Origin: CAWJMN01 sp963844055
GTDB taxonomy: Bacteria; Planctomycetota; Planctomycetia; Pirellulales; Pirellulaceae
DNA length: 64,000 nucleotides
Assembly (NCBI GenBank): GCA_963844055.1
Contig: CAWJMN010000001.1
Location: forward strand, 2,666,001 to 2,730,000
Direction of reading: 5' to 3'
Shown: positions 44,111-52,536 of the stretch, piece by piece
Position numbering within the stretch: the stretch's first letter is position 1
Layout of the letters: each line of letters opens with the position of its first letter
Made by a program: the position numbers and the translations under genes
Notes under the pieces: model-generated
The model's input: the letters and a program-made list of their open reading frames with translations, nothing else
Told to the model about the DNA's origin: nothing
The model's database searches: none

Positions 44111-44529
44111 GCGACAGCTGGCTTCGTTACGACTTAGCAAGCTCTTCTTAGGCATTCTCTATGCCTGGTTGTCCAGACCGAGACTTGCCCCATCTTGCGG
44201 CTCTAAGTCCTTAATTTCTCTTGACATCCGTCACATCAAATGCCCGATTCTCCCCTCGGAAATGCACCTATTGGCCCGGCACTGTGAATTAGTCACCCAA
44301 CGTGAGTCGGATTCCAAAGATTCCCCAGAAATACGGTCCGGCCCCTGTCAATTTAGAGCGACTCTGCCGACGAATAAATGCCGTATGGAGCGGTCGTATC
44401 GACCCGACCGATGAGCCTTCTTATGCGGAATGCAGCTCCGCACTTGCTGACCAAGTCTTCTACCCGCAGAGACTTAGAAAGCAATTTCGAGGATCGTTCG
44501 TCATACGGCCCAGATTTAACGAGTCCCTC
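44111..44529 (+). other. Gene-free leader region upstream of the HtrA gene
   Basis: This 419-base stretch has no gene I can support. A TTGACA -35-like hexamer lies at about 44220 without a good -10, and TTACGACTTA recurs at 44127-44136, the same 10-mer found twice in the sulP control region. The HtrA frame stays open through part of it from 44302. Confidence 0.5.
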
Positions 44530-45906
44530 ATGTTTGAGCTACGCCTCAATCGTGTTTCCCGAAACAGCTTCTTTGCCAGCTTGGCATTGGCTGGTGGATT
44601 AGCATTTGGATTTGGCGTGGCAAGCTTGCCTGCCGGCGAACGATCGGAGCTGCGCAACAGCCCCATCGTCAAAGCCGTCAAGGAAGCAAGCCCGTCGATC
44701 GTGAATATCCACGGCCGCAAGGTGGTAAAGGCCGAAGCTGGCCAAGCCAATGCGACCGATGGCGTCCGCCAAGTTAATGGCATGGGCACAGGGATCATCG
44801 TTGACCCTCGCGGCTACATCATCACGAACTTTCACGTCGTCGATGGCGTTAGCAACATTCAAGTCTCGCTGTACAGCAAGCAAGACACCGTTGCTCGCCT
44901 GATTTCGCACGACCCCAAAACCGATCTGGCACTCATCAAGATCGATGTGGACAAGCCTTTGCCAGTGCCACGCTTTGGCACCTCCTGCGACCTGATGGAA
45001 GGCGAAACCGTCATCGCCATCGGAAACGCATTCGGCTACGAACACACCGTCACACGCGGCATTGTGAGCTGGCTTCATCGCAGCGTCCAAGTCAGCGACG
45101 AACAAAAATACAGCGACCTTATCCAAACCGACGCCAGCATCAATCCAGGCAACTCGGGCGGTCCTTTGCTCAATATCGATGGCGAAGTCATCGGCATTAA
45201 CGTAGCGGTTCGCGTCGGTGCTCAAGGGATTGGCTTTGCTATTCCCATCGATGAAGCCCTCGAAGTCGCGGCTCGCCTTGCCAGTGTCGAACGTCTCGAG
45301 AAGACGACGCACGGCATGATCGGTAAGACGAAGTTTGATCCTGAGAAGCGTGCCTTCGTGGTTCAAACCCTGCGTGCCGGTAGCCCTAGCGAAACGGCCG
45401 GGCTGAAAGCTGGCGACATCGTTACCCAAATCGATAATCGTCCCATCGAACGTGCCTTGGACGTAGAACTTGCCTTCCTGGGCAAGCCAGCTGGCGAAGA
45501 AGTCACCATCGCCTACATTCGTGACGATGCCCCGTCAAAGGCCAGCCTAGCACTAAGCAGTCTTCGCGGCGGATCGCGAGCTACGCTTGCCGACCGAGCC
45601 TGGACACAGCTTGGCATGAAGTTGACGCCTATGGACGACGCTCAGTTCCAATCGCTTCAGTCGAAGTACCGTGGCGGCTTGCTGGTGACGGATGTTCGCA
45701 AAGATGGCCCCGCCTACGCCCAGGGAATTCGCCGCAACGATGTGCTGGTCGGCATGCATGTTTGGGAAACGCTTTCCATGGAGAATATCTCGTACATCTT
45801 GGACCGCGACGACCTTCCCAAGGCAGAACCAGTTGTGTTCTATATCGTTCGCGGTTCTGACACCCTGTTTGGCCACATCCGTTTGGCTGAACGGACCCGC
45901 CCCTAG
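44530..45906 (+). CDS. HtrA/DegP-type serine protease with two PDZ domains
   Basis: About 458 residues from the ATG used; the open frame extends 76 codons upstream without a signal peptide, whereas this ATG begins one (NSFFASLALAGGLAFGFGVA). The trypsin-like domain holds the triad His in TNFHVVDGV, Asp in DPKTDLALI and Ser in NPGNSGGPL. Two PDZ domains follow (SETAGLKAGDIVTQIDNRPI, then QSKYRGGLLVTDVRKDGP near the C-terminus). This is the DegP/DegQ layout, a periplasmic protease-chaperone. No strong ribosome site was seen. It is the third HtrA-like gene in the window. Confidence 0.9.
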   Translation: MFELRLNRVSRNSFFASLALAGGLAFGFGVASLPAGERSELRNSPIVKAVKEASPSIVNIHGRKVVKAEAGQANATDGVRQVNGMGTGIIVDPRGYIITNFHVVDGVSNIQVSLYSKQDTVARLISHDPKTDLALIKIDVDKPLPVPRFGTSCDLMEGETVIAIGNAFGYEHTVTRGIVSWLHRSVQVSDEQKYSDLIQTDASINPGNSGGPLLNIDGEVIGINVAVRVGAQGIGFAIPIDEALEVAARLASVERLEKTTHGMIGKTKFDPEKRAFVVQTLRAGSPSETAGLKAGDIVTQIDNRPIERALDVELAFLGKPAGEEVTIAYIRDDAPSKASLALSSLRGGSRATLADRAWTQLGMKLTPMDDAQFQSLQSKYRGGLLVTDVRKDGPAYAQGIRRNDVLVGMHVWETLSMENISYILDRDDLPKAEPVVFYIVRGSDTLFGHIRLAERTRP

Positions 45907-45954
45907 TCATCTTGGGGCAAAAGAGCTTCCAAAAGCCGTCTAAAAGAGTAGCAA

Positions 45955-46013
45955 CACGGCTTCACGCCTCGCCGTGAAAGAGGATAATGCAAAGCAACTG
46001 CTCTGCTTTGCAT
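45955..46013 (+). repeat. Cluster of hairpins before thiL, including two mutually exclusive ones
   Basis: CACGGC/GCCGTG (45955-45976) and TTCACG/CGTGAA (45961-45978) cannot form together. They are followed by a perfect 10-bp hairpin ATGCAAAGCA / TGCTTTGCAT (45987-46013) whose first arm contains an in-frame ATG. The arrangement could hide or expose a start codon. Confidence 0.5.
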
Positions 46014-46040
46014 CCTGTTGTCACGACGGCATTCTCCTCC

Positions 46041-47006
46041 ATGGAACTCGAGTTCATCCGCTGGCTGCGTTCTCAACTTCGCGCCGATTCACGCGTTCCA
46101 CTAGGGCCCGGCGATGATGCGGCCCTGCTGCAATTCGCCCCAGGTCAGCAAGTGGTAGCCACCGTGGATACGGTGATCGACGGGGTCGACTTCCTCTCAG
46201 CAAGCACCAGCCCCACAGCGATCGGACGCAAGTCGTTGGCGATCAACCTAAGCGACTTGGCTGCCATGGGGGCCAAGCCGGTTGCCGCACTGATATCCTT
46301 CTCATTCAATCGCCAACAGTCGCTTGCTTTTGCCCAAGGACTTTTTTCCGGCATCCAAGATCTCGCCGAAGAGTTTGACTGCGCGATCGCCGGCGGCGAC
46401 ACCACGGTTTACGACGGCCCACTTTCCATCAGCATCACCTGCCTGGGCCAAGTTGCACCGGGCAAAGCCTTTTTGCGCAGCGGCGCAAAACCGGGGGACT
46501 CATTGCTTGTCACCGGGCCGTTGGGGGGAAGCATTCTCGGGCACCACTTACAGTTTAAACCGCGCGTGCAGGAAAGCCTTTGGTTGCAACAGCACGCCAC
46601 CATCAACGCGGCGATGGATATTAGCGACGGCCTCACTCTCGATGCGTCTCGCCTTGCCCAGGAGAGCCATTGCGGTATTGTGATCGATCTAGCGGCCATC
46701 CCAATTTCTAGCGCTGCTCGCGAACTTGCCCAGCAAGAACTTTCCTCTGGGCGCGACAATCGCCCTGCGGAACTACGCGACTTTGGGCCAGAACTATTTC
46801 ACGCCTTGTCCGACGGCGAAGACTTTGAACTCCTACTTGCCGCCTCTCCTGAAGAAGCCGCACGACTTTGCCAAATGCAACCATTCAGCGAGCAGCTCGT
46901 TAAGATTGGCACTTTTTGCGAAGCGCCCGGCCTGTGGTACGAAACTCCATCAGGCACACGGCTTCCCTTAAAGCCTTGGGGCTATGTGCACGGAGGCAAC
47001 GCATGA
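46041..47006 (+). CDS. thiL: Thiamine-monophosphate kinase
   Basis: About 321 residues from MELEFIRWLR, the usual beginning of the fold; the frame also opens at 45987 inside a hairpin. It phosphorylates thiamine monophosphate to the active cofactor thiamine pyrophosphate. Motifs are the Mg/ATP-binding GPGDDAALL near residue 22, ATVDTVIDGVDF, INLSDLAAMGAKP and DISDGLTLDA, with the late Asp-rich LSDGEDFELLL. The stop overlaps the tsaE start by 4 bases (ATGA), so the two are coupled. No TPP riboswitch motif was seen upstream. Confidence 0.92.
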   Translation: MELEFIRWLRSQLRADSRVPLGPGDDAALLQFAPGQQVVATVDTVIDGVDFLSASTSPTAIGRKSLAINLSDLAAMGAKPVAALISFSFNRQQSLAFAQGLFSGIQDLAEEFDCAIAGGDTTVYDGPLSISITCLGQVAPGKAFLRSGAKPGDSLLVTGPLGGSILGHHLQFKPRVQESLWLQQHATINAAMDISDGLTLDASRLAQESHCGIVIDLAAIPISSAARELAQQELSSGRDNRPAELRDFGPELFHALSDGEDFELLLAASPEEAARLCQMQPFSEQLVKIGTFCEAPGLWYETPSGTRLPLKPWGYVHGGNA

Positions 47007-47506
47007 ACCCTACCAACCTCCCTTCACCAGCTATCACGATCCCGACCCACTCCTTAGAGCAGACCAAACGCCTGGGGCAAATACTTGCCACGTACCTTCC
47101 CGCTACGACGATCGCGCTGCAAGGAACACTCGGAGCCGGAAAGACTCATTTAGCAAAAGCCATTGCAGTTGGCTGCGGCATTCCCGAAGACGACGTCACC
47201 AGCCCCACGTTTGTCATCTGTCAGCAGTACATGGGCAAGCGACCGCTGCTCCATGCCGACCTTTATCGCTTAAAAGACGAAGACGAGTTTTGGGAACTCG
47301 GGGCCGAGGAATGGTTTACACTTCCAGGGCTTGTGCTGATTGAATGGGCCGACAAGTTCCCTCGCTGTCTTCCCGTCGACCATCTACAAATTGAGATTCT
47401 GGTGTCAGGTCCGGACTCAAGAACGTTTGTACTGCGTCCCATGGGTGATTTTCCCACAGCCGTCCTGAAGGAAATTGAGTTAGCCTGGACCACTCAATCA
47501 CCCTAA
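47003..47506 (+). CDS. tsaE: tRNA threonylcarbamoyladenosine synthesis ATPase TsaE
   Basis: About 167 residues from an ATG that overlaps the thiL stop and has GGAGG 6 bases upstream. It has Walker A QGTLGAGKTHLAKAIA near residue 37, SPTFVICQQY (switch-like region), LLHADLYRLKDEDEFWELG and LIEWADKFP, all typical of the TsaE/YjeE family. TsaE works with TsaB and TsaD to make the t6A base on tRNAs reading ANN codons. These partners are not in this window. Co-transcription with thiL is not functionally required and probably reflects operon packing. Confidence 0.95.
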   Translation: MNPTNLPSPAITIPTHSLEQTKRLGQILATYLPATTIALQGTLGAGKTHLAKAIAVGCGIPEDDVTSPTFVICQQYMGKRPLLHADLYRLKDEDEFWELGAEEWFTLPGLVLIEWADKFPRCLPVDHLQIEILVSGPDSRTFVLRPMGDFPTAVLKEIELAWTTQSP

Positions 47507-47624
47507 AAATCGCCCCACCCGGGCTGAAATACCAATGGGCTTACTGGAAAAAAACGGGGTTCCAGCTAGAACTAAGGGCATCTTTCCCGTTTGATACGCA
47601 AATTTCTTAGGTGGAAAACCTGTT

Positions 47625-47741
47625 ATGGCACGTTGGCCGAGGATGTTTTGGACGACCCTCTTTACCTACGGCGTGATGTTTGTGCTATTCCCGCTAGTTT
47701 GTTGGCTGGCCTATTTGTTTGTGCAAGGTAAGCTGTTCTAG
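47625..47741 (+). CDS. 38-residue single-helix membrane protein
   Basis: A short open frame of 38 codons in the 273-base gap after tsaE. It starts MARWPRMFWTTLFTYG and then has one hydrophobic helix (VMFVLFPLVCWLAYLFV) ending QGKLF. An AGGTGG-like ribosome site lies 9 bases before the ATG. Composition (positive N-terminus, one membrane helix, short tail) fits a real small membrane protein, but no family was recognised and protein-level evidence is lacking. It could be co-transcribed with the next gene, which starts 38 bases later. Confidence 0.55.
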   Translation: MARWPRMFWTTLFTYGVMFVLFPLVCWLAYLFVQGKLF

Positions 47742-47779
47742 CCCTCCAAACAGAACCTAGCCAAGCGACCCCGCTACCG

Positions 47780-49207
47780 ATGACCACGTTAAATCGCCTT
47801 CTGGACAAGCTTACTCCCGTTAATCAGCAACATCTTGTTGCGTTCTGGGACGAGCTTTCGGCAGATGACCAGCAAACACTGGCCACCCAGATCGAAGCCA
47901 TTGACCTCCAAGTTTTGGCCAACCTTCGCGCCCAAGGTCAGGCGGAAGCCAGCGGCGGTGCGTCTTCGCAAGTCGATTTTACAGCCTTAGCAGCCAAGGC
48001 CGCTGCGCCACCTGCTATCCGTCTCGATGGAAGCGGTGCCTCTTTCCAAAAGGAACAAGCAATTGCGCGCGGTGAAGCAGCGCTCCGAGCTGGCGAAGTC
48101 GGCTTCATCCTCGTAGCTGGCGGACTTGGCACACGGCTAGGCTTTGATCGACCGAAGGGGATGTTTCCACTTGGACCACTTTCCGGCCGGACGCTTTTTC
48201 AAATCCTGTTTGATCGACTCATCGCCGTCCAAACACGCTACGGCAAAACCATTCCACTTTATGTAATGACCAGCCCAGCAACAGATGCTCCCACGCAAGC
48301 ATTTTTTGCCGACCATCAATTCTTTGGACTTGATCCGCAGCATGTTCACTTCTTCTGCCAAGCGACAATGTGGTGCCTGGATGAGCACTGGAACAAAATC
48401 CTCTTAGCATCCAAGGGGAGCCTGTTCCTCGGTCCCGATGGCCATGGCGGCATGCTCTCTGCGTTTGAAAAGACCGGCTGCTTAGCTGACGCTGATCGCC
48501 GTGGCATTAAAACCTTTTTCTATGGCCAGATCGACAATCCCCTCTTACAAGTCTGCGACCCCTATTTGATTGGCGCCCATTTGCTGGCCCAGTCTGAAAT
48601 GACAACGCAAGTCGTTGCCAAGCGTCACCCCTTAGAACGTGTTGGAAACGTTGTTTCCGTGGATGGGCGAGTTCAAGTCATTGAGTACAGTGACCTTCCC
48701 GATTCGGTGGCCCACCAAACGGACGAAACGGGTAATCTAAGCTTGTGGGCCGGCAACTTGGCCGTTCATTTAATGGACACCAGCTTTTTACAGCGCTGCG
48801 CTGCCGATGCCCACTCGCTGCCATTTCACGTGGCCCGCAAAAAGGTCCCTTGTCTCGACGAGCAGGGGCAGGTCGTCGATCCCAAGACCCCCAATGCCGT
48901 GCGATTTGAGAAATTCATCTTCGACTTGCTTCCTCAAGCGAAGAATTCGCTGGTAATCGAGGCCGATCCGGCCGAAGCATTCGCTCCCGTAAAAAATGCC
49001 CCGCACGAAAAGACGGATACCGCCGCCACGGCCCAGGCAGCAATCCTCGCCCAGGGAGCCAAGCTTGCAGAACAAGCCGGGCTGAAGATCTTGCCTGGCG
49101 CCCGCCTTGAAATCAATCCGCGCTTTGCATTGGACGCTGCTGAACTCTCCCAAAAAGTTCCCGCTTCTAAATCGTTCACTGGCGATACGTACTTAGGTCC
49201 CAATTAG
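47780..49207 (+). CDS. UDPGP-family nucleotidyltransferase (UTP-sugar-1-phosphate type)
   Basis: A 475-residue eukaryote-like UDPGP/UAP1-type uridylyltransferase. It has the nucleotide-binding VAGGLGTRLGFDRPKGMFPL near residue 115, followed by LFQILFDRLIAVQTRYG, and the sugar-binding segments FFYGQIDNPLLQVCDPYLIG and VVAKRHPLERVGNVVSVDG. The family makes UDP-GlcNAc, UDP-glucose or related sugars from UTP. Length and motifs lean to the GlcNAc (AGX1-like) type. The substrate is not proven. The next gene makes GDP-mannose, so the pair supply sugar nucleotides. Confidence 0.88.
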   Translation: MTTLNRLLDKLTPVNQQHLVAFWDELSADDQQTLATQIEAIDLQVLANLRAQGQAEASGGASSQVDFTALAAKAAAPPAIRLDGSGASFQKEQAIARGEAALRAGEVGFILVAGGLGTRLGFDRPKGMFPLGPLSGRTLFQILFDRLIAVQTRYGKTIPLYVMTSPATDAPTQAFFADHQFFGLDPQHVHFFCQATMWCLDEHWNKILLASKGSLFLGPDGHGGMLSAFEKTGCLADADRRGIKTFFYGQIDNPLLQVCDPYLIGAHLLAQSEMTTQVVAKRHPLERVGNVVSVDGRVQVIEYSDLPDSVAHQTDETGNLSLWAGNLAVHLMDTSFLQRCAADAHSLPFHVARKKVPCLDEQGQVVDPKTPNAVRFEKFIFDLLPQAKNSLVIEADPAEAFAPVKNAPHEKTDTAATAQAAILAQGAKLAEQAGLKILPGARLEINPRFALDAAELSQKVPASKSFTGDTYLGPN

Positions 49208-49277
49208 TTTTGCAGCTACGTTTACCGCCGCTTATCCTTACGCCGCTACCAGTACTGTTATCCTGAAAGACGTTGAA

Positions 49278-50360
49278 ATGCTGTACGCGATCATCATGGC
49301 TGGTGGAGCAGGCACTCGGTTTTGGCCGCTAAGCCGTGCACGCACTCCCAAGCAATTGCTTGACTTGGTAGGGGGCAGCACGATGATCCAGTCAACCGTT
49401 TCAAGACTGGGTTCTCTGGTTCCACCAGAACGAGTGTTCATCATTACCAATGCGCTGCTGGTCGATGCCATTCGCGAGCAGCTTCCGCACCTACCGCAAG
49501 AGAACATCGTCGGCGAACCTTGCAAGCGCGACACTGCCCCCTGTATTGGCCTGGCCGCCCAGCTAGTGCTGAAGCAAGACCCGGATGCGACGATGGTCGT
49601 CATGCCATCCGATCACTTGATCCAGCCCGATCAGGCGTTTCAACAGGCTCTCGCGGGCGCTGCAGAAATGGTAGATCAAAACCCAGGCCGCATCGTCACG
49701 TTCGGCATTCGTCCCTCCTATCCAGCCGAAACCTTTGGCTACATTGAACGGGGCGAAACCGTTCCTTCTTCCCGACTAGAGCTACACGCCTTCCGCGCGA
49801 AGCAATTCCGGGAAAAGCCAGCCCGCGCCGTCGCCGAACAGTATGTCGCCGCCGGAACGTTCTACTGGAATAGCGGCATCTTCGTTTGGAAGGCGCAAAC
49901 GATTGCAGCGGCGCTGGCTCAACATGTACCGGAGATGCATCAGCGACTTGTAACGATTGGCCAGCACCTGGGTAAGCCCGACTACGCCGACGTATTGCAA
50001 CGTGAATTCTCGGCCATCGTCGGCAAATCCATCGACTATGCCGTCATGGAAAAGCACAAGGACATCGCCATCATCGAGGCCACTTTTCAGTGGGACGATG
50101 TAGGAAGTTGGCAAGCCCTATCACGCTCACTAGGTACCGATAGCGACGGTAATACCCTTGTCGGCAAGACCATCGCCTTGCGTTCGTCCAACTGCATTAT
50201 CCGCTCCGCCGGAGAGCACCTGATCGCGACGATCGGCATGGAAGACTGCATTGTAGTTCACACGCCCGATGCGACATTGGTCGCCCACAAGCGTGAGGAA
50301 GAGTCCATTCGCGAAATCGTGAAAGCCCTGCATGATCGGGGGGAAACCCGTCTGCTTTAG
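49278..50360 (+). CDS. manC: Mannose-1-phosphate guanylyltransferase
   Basis: A 360-residue nucleotidyltransferase with the signature IIMAGGAGTRFWPLSRARTP (residues about 5-24) and KQLLDLVGG. Later conserved elements are FGYIERGE, FREKPARAVAEQYVAAG, FYWNSGIFVWKA and VGSWQALSRSLGTD, all typical of GDP-mannose pyrophosphorylases. It converts mannose-1-phosphate and GTP to GDP-mannose for polysaccharide and glycan synthesis. No C-terminal phosphomannose isomerase domain is fused, unlike the longer ManC type. The gene starts 70 bases after the UDPGP gene on the same strand. Confidence 0.9.
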   Translation: MLYAIIMAGGAGTRFWPLSRARTPKQLLDLVGGSTMIQSTVSRLGSLVPPERVFIITNALLVDAIREQLPHLPQENIVGEPCKRDTAPCIGLAAQLVLKQDPDATMVVMPSDHLIQPDQAFQQALAGAAEMVDQNPGRIVTFGIRPSYPAETFGYIERGETVPSSRLELHAFRAKQFREKPARAVAEQYVAAGTFYWNSGIFVWKAQTIAAALAQHVPEMHQRLVTIGQHLGKPDYADVLQREFSAIVGKSIDYAVMEKHKDIAIIEATFQWDDVGSWQALSRSLGTDSDGNTLVGKTIALRSSNCIIRSAGEHLIATIGMEDCIVVHTPDATLVAHKREEESIREIVKALHDRGETRLL

Positions 50361-50509
50361 AAAAGGCCTCGGGCGACGCACCTTTTCGGGGCGGGAATCC
50401 GCCAAAACACCCCGTTTCTTAAGCAGGTCGATGTTGGCGTTCATCGCGACTCCGCTACAATAAAGGGAGTTGGTTCCACCTGCCGGATTCGAGGGAAGGT
50501 GTGCACTTC

Positions 50510-51685
50510 ATGGACGCTGGTCGCCTCATCAAATCTGCGAATGCCTTGAGCAAACCCCTGTTCTCTAAGAATCGCTGGGGGATCGGGATACTTTGCGCAC
50601 AGGTCGGCCTTGCCGCTAGCATGCTGCTGCTTCCCTGCGTCCATTCGCAGGAACCCGCGGCGCCAGTCGCCACGCCTGAGCCAGCCCAAAAGCCTGTCAA
50701 TGTGACGGGTAAAAACCTGCCCAGCCTTCCTACCATTTCAATCTCTGGCGAAATCAATTGGAGTGATCTCCATGTTGAGCATGGCTGGCGGATCCAGCGG
50801 CATGCACAGCTCGACCTTTACCGCCTACTGGACGAAAAAGGGTTCCGTCGTTACTGGGGAACTTTCGAAGAATGCCAGTCTGCTCTTAGCGATGTTCGTC
50901 GCCAAAAGAACTGGGCCGCTCCTGCCGGGACTGCCGTCGTCACCTTGCATGGGCTCTTCCGTTCACGCGCTTGCATGGAGTCGCTCGGAGAGTCCCTTTC
51001 CAAAGACGATAGCTGGACTTGGGTCAATGTCGGCTATGCCAGCACACAAGGTTCGGTTGAGGACCATGCCGAGTCCCTCTCTTGTGTCTTGGAAGGGCTC
51101 GACGGTTTTGACAAGTTGCACCTCGTTTGCCACAGCCTGGGAAACCTTGTTGTTCGTCGCTATGTTGCCGAAGCCGACTGCGAGAATCCCCGCTGGAAAG
51201 TCGACCCTCGCATTAGCCGGATGGTAATGCTCGGTCCTCCAAATCAAGGGGCGGCCCTCGCTCAGTTTTGGAAGGGGAACAAGCTGGCCACCTGGGTTGG
51301 CGGCCCGGTTGTACAAGAACTTTCTCCCGGTTCCGACCTGCTTTCCACAGGCCTAGCCGTTCCTAAGTTTGAGTTCGGAATCTTGGCGGGGGCCTATTCC
51401 ACCAATGGCCAAGGCAATCCGCTGGTCAAAGGGAAAGACGACTTTATCGTCGGCGTTGAAGAGACCAAGCTCGACGGTGCCAAGGACTTTTGCATCCTGC
51501 CCATGCATCATGGCGACCTGATCCGCAACGAGAAAAGCCACAAGTACGTGATCTCGTTCCTAAAAGATGGCAGCTTCGCCAGCGCCGCAGAAGCGGAAAA
51601 AGAAGAGGCCGCTGCTGCAACGACCGCTTCCGCTGCCAATACTGGCAAAGCCGCCGAAAAATCTGCGAGTAAGGGCCGTCCTTAA
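50510..51685 (+). CDS. Alpha/beta hydrolase, lipase-like, exported
   Basis: About 391 residues from the ATG used (a GTG 9 bases earlier is in frame; the GAGGGAAGG site fits the ATG better). The N-terminus is a signal-like helix (IGILCAQVGLAASMLLLPC). The hydrolase core shows TAVVTLHGLFRSRACMESL, the nucleophile elbow in LHLVCHSLGNLVVRRYV (Ser between His and Leu) and VMLGPPNQGAALAQFW. The tail from about residue 365 is Ala/Glu/Lys-rich. The fold is close to PGAP1-type lipases and esterases. The substrate is unknown. The stop overlaps the ruvX start (TAATG). Confidence 0.85.
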   Translation: MDAGRLIKSANALSKPLFSKNRWGIGILCAQVGLAASMLLLPCVHSQEPAAPVATPEPAQKPVNVTGKNLPSLPTISISGEINWSDLHVEHGWRIQRHAQLDLYRLLDEKGFRRYWGTFEECQSALSDVRRQKNWAAPAGTAVVTLHGLFRSRACMESLGESLSKDDSWTWVNVGYASTQGSVEDHAESLSCVLEGLDGFDKLHLVCHSLGNLVVRRYVAEADCENPRWKVDPRISRMVMLGPPNQGAALAQFWKGNKLATWVGGPVVQELSPGSDLLSTGLAVPKFEFGILAGAYSTNGQGNPLVKGKDDFIVGVEETKLDGAKDFCILPMHHGDLIRNEKSHKYVISFLKDGSFASAAEAEKEEAAAATTASAANTGKAAEKSASKGRP

Positions 51686-52171
51686 TGTCCTTGGATGAAA
51701 AGCCCTTTCCCACACAAGGTCGGCTGAGCGGGCATCGACTTTGGCACCGTCCGTGTCGGCGTTGCCCTTTGCGACGCTACCCAAACCTGGGTTAGTCCTT
51801 GGGAAATCTACACTCGCAAAAATCCACAGCTCGATCGTGCCTGGTTCCAGCGATTGGTGGCCGAGGAACGGATTGTCGGCTTTGTCTTGGGGCTCCCCGT
51901 CCATTCAAGCGGGGCTGAGAGCCAAAAGTCGATCGAGGCCCGTCGCTTTGGCAAATGGCTCGCCGAAGGGACCAACCTTCCCATTGCCTATTACGACGAG
52001 CGTTTTTCGTCGGCCGAGGCAGAAAACCTAATGGCGCAGGCCGGTTTTACCAAAAAGGGGCGCAAAGAGCGGATCGACAAATTGGCAGCGCAAATCATCC
52101 TGACCTCCTTTCTGGAATCCAACCGTCAATCCAGCCCGCCACTAGCCCTGGATGATTCCCCCAGCGAATAG
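51685..52171 (+). pseudogene. ruvX: Holliday junction resolvase-like RuvX/YqgF, frame broken by a one-base insertion
   Basis: The start codon overlaps the hydrolase stop (TAATG). After QGRLSG the frame should read IDFGTVRVGVALCDATQTW, which is in the next frame; removing one G from GGG at 51730-51732 restores it and yields a protein of about 161 residues. The RuvX/YqgF RNase H fold is then complete: IDFGTVRVGVAL holds the first catalytic Asp, FVLGLPVHSSG and AYYDERFSSAEAENLM the later residues. The family processes pre-16S rRNA or Holliday junctions. The downstream part reads on cleanly to the stop at 52171. A sequencing error is more likely than true loss. Confidence 0.85.
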
Positions 52172-52247
52172 TCTCTCGTACCAGGCCAAAGGTCTTTAGG
52201 GGGTAGACACCTCCGGTGACCACAACAGAAGGCAAGTTTTGGCCCTT

Positions 52248-52276
52248 TTGACGAGAGGCATCCTTTCGCATACAAT
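52248..52276 (+). promoter_or_regulatory. Sigma-70-type promoter upstream of SRP RNA
   Basis: TTGACG (52248-52253) and TACAAT (52271-52276) are separated by exactly 17 bases and match consensus at 5 of 6 positions each. Transcription would start near 52283, about 75 bases before the SRP RNA helix, so the primary transcript may be longer than the mature RNA. Confidence 0.65.
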
Positions 52277-52357
52277 CCCTTACTGTTCTATTTGCGAAGC
52301 AGCCCGTCCCAACCTAGCTGGGAACTGTGGCCTGCCCGGGCGACTTGGAGTTGGCGT

Positions 52358-52461
52358 CTGCCGCCGAGTGGCCCTCGCGAGGGGGAGCCGTGAATCTGGT
52401 CAGGCCTTAATCGGAGCAGCCATAAGCGGGGTACTCTTGTGCGGGGGCCTCTCCGCGGCAG
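52358..52461 (+). ncRNA. ffs: Signal recognition particle RNA, bacterial small type
   Basis: The conserved domain IV (Ffh-binding) is present: GGTCAGG at 52398-52404 and GGAGCAG at 52413-52419 on opposite sides of an apical TTAA-type loop. The outer arms CTGCCGC (52358) and GCGGCAG (ends 52461) pair perfectly, followed by a second helix GAGTGGCCC / GGGCCTCTC with one mismatch, so the whole folds as a long hairpin of about 104 bases. A run of five T just after (52466-52470) can serve as terminator. The gene directly precedes dnaX, the order known for SRP RNA in Bacillus. Exact ends are uncertain and the 5' end may lie further upstream near 52283. Confidence 0.85.
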
Positions 52462-52536
52462 CCGATTTTTAGCGGCAATTGCCGATCAGAAACGGTTTCA
52501 TCCAGAAACTGAGGGTGCACCGGAAGAAAGTCATTC

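Noticed and set aside
43950..44414. A 154-codon plus-strand frame overlapping the lipoprotein gene
   Set aside because: Composition is unlike a protein and it overlaps a better-supported lipoprotein frame. No ribosome site.
45907..46040. Possible TPP riboswitch before thiL
   Set aside because: The conserved CTGAGA and ACCTG-type cores are missing, and thiL is usually not TPP-riboswitch controlled.
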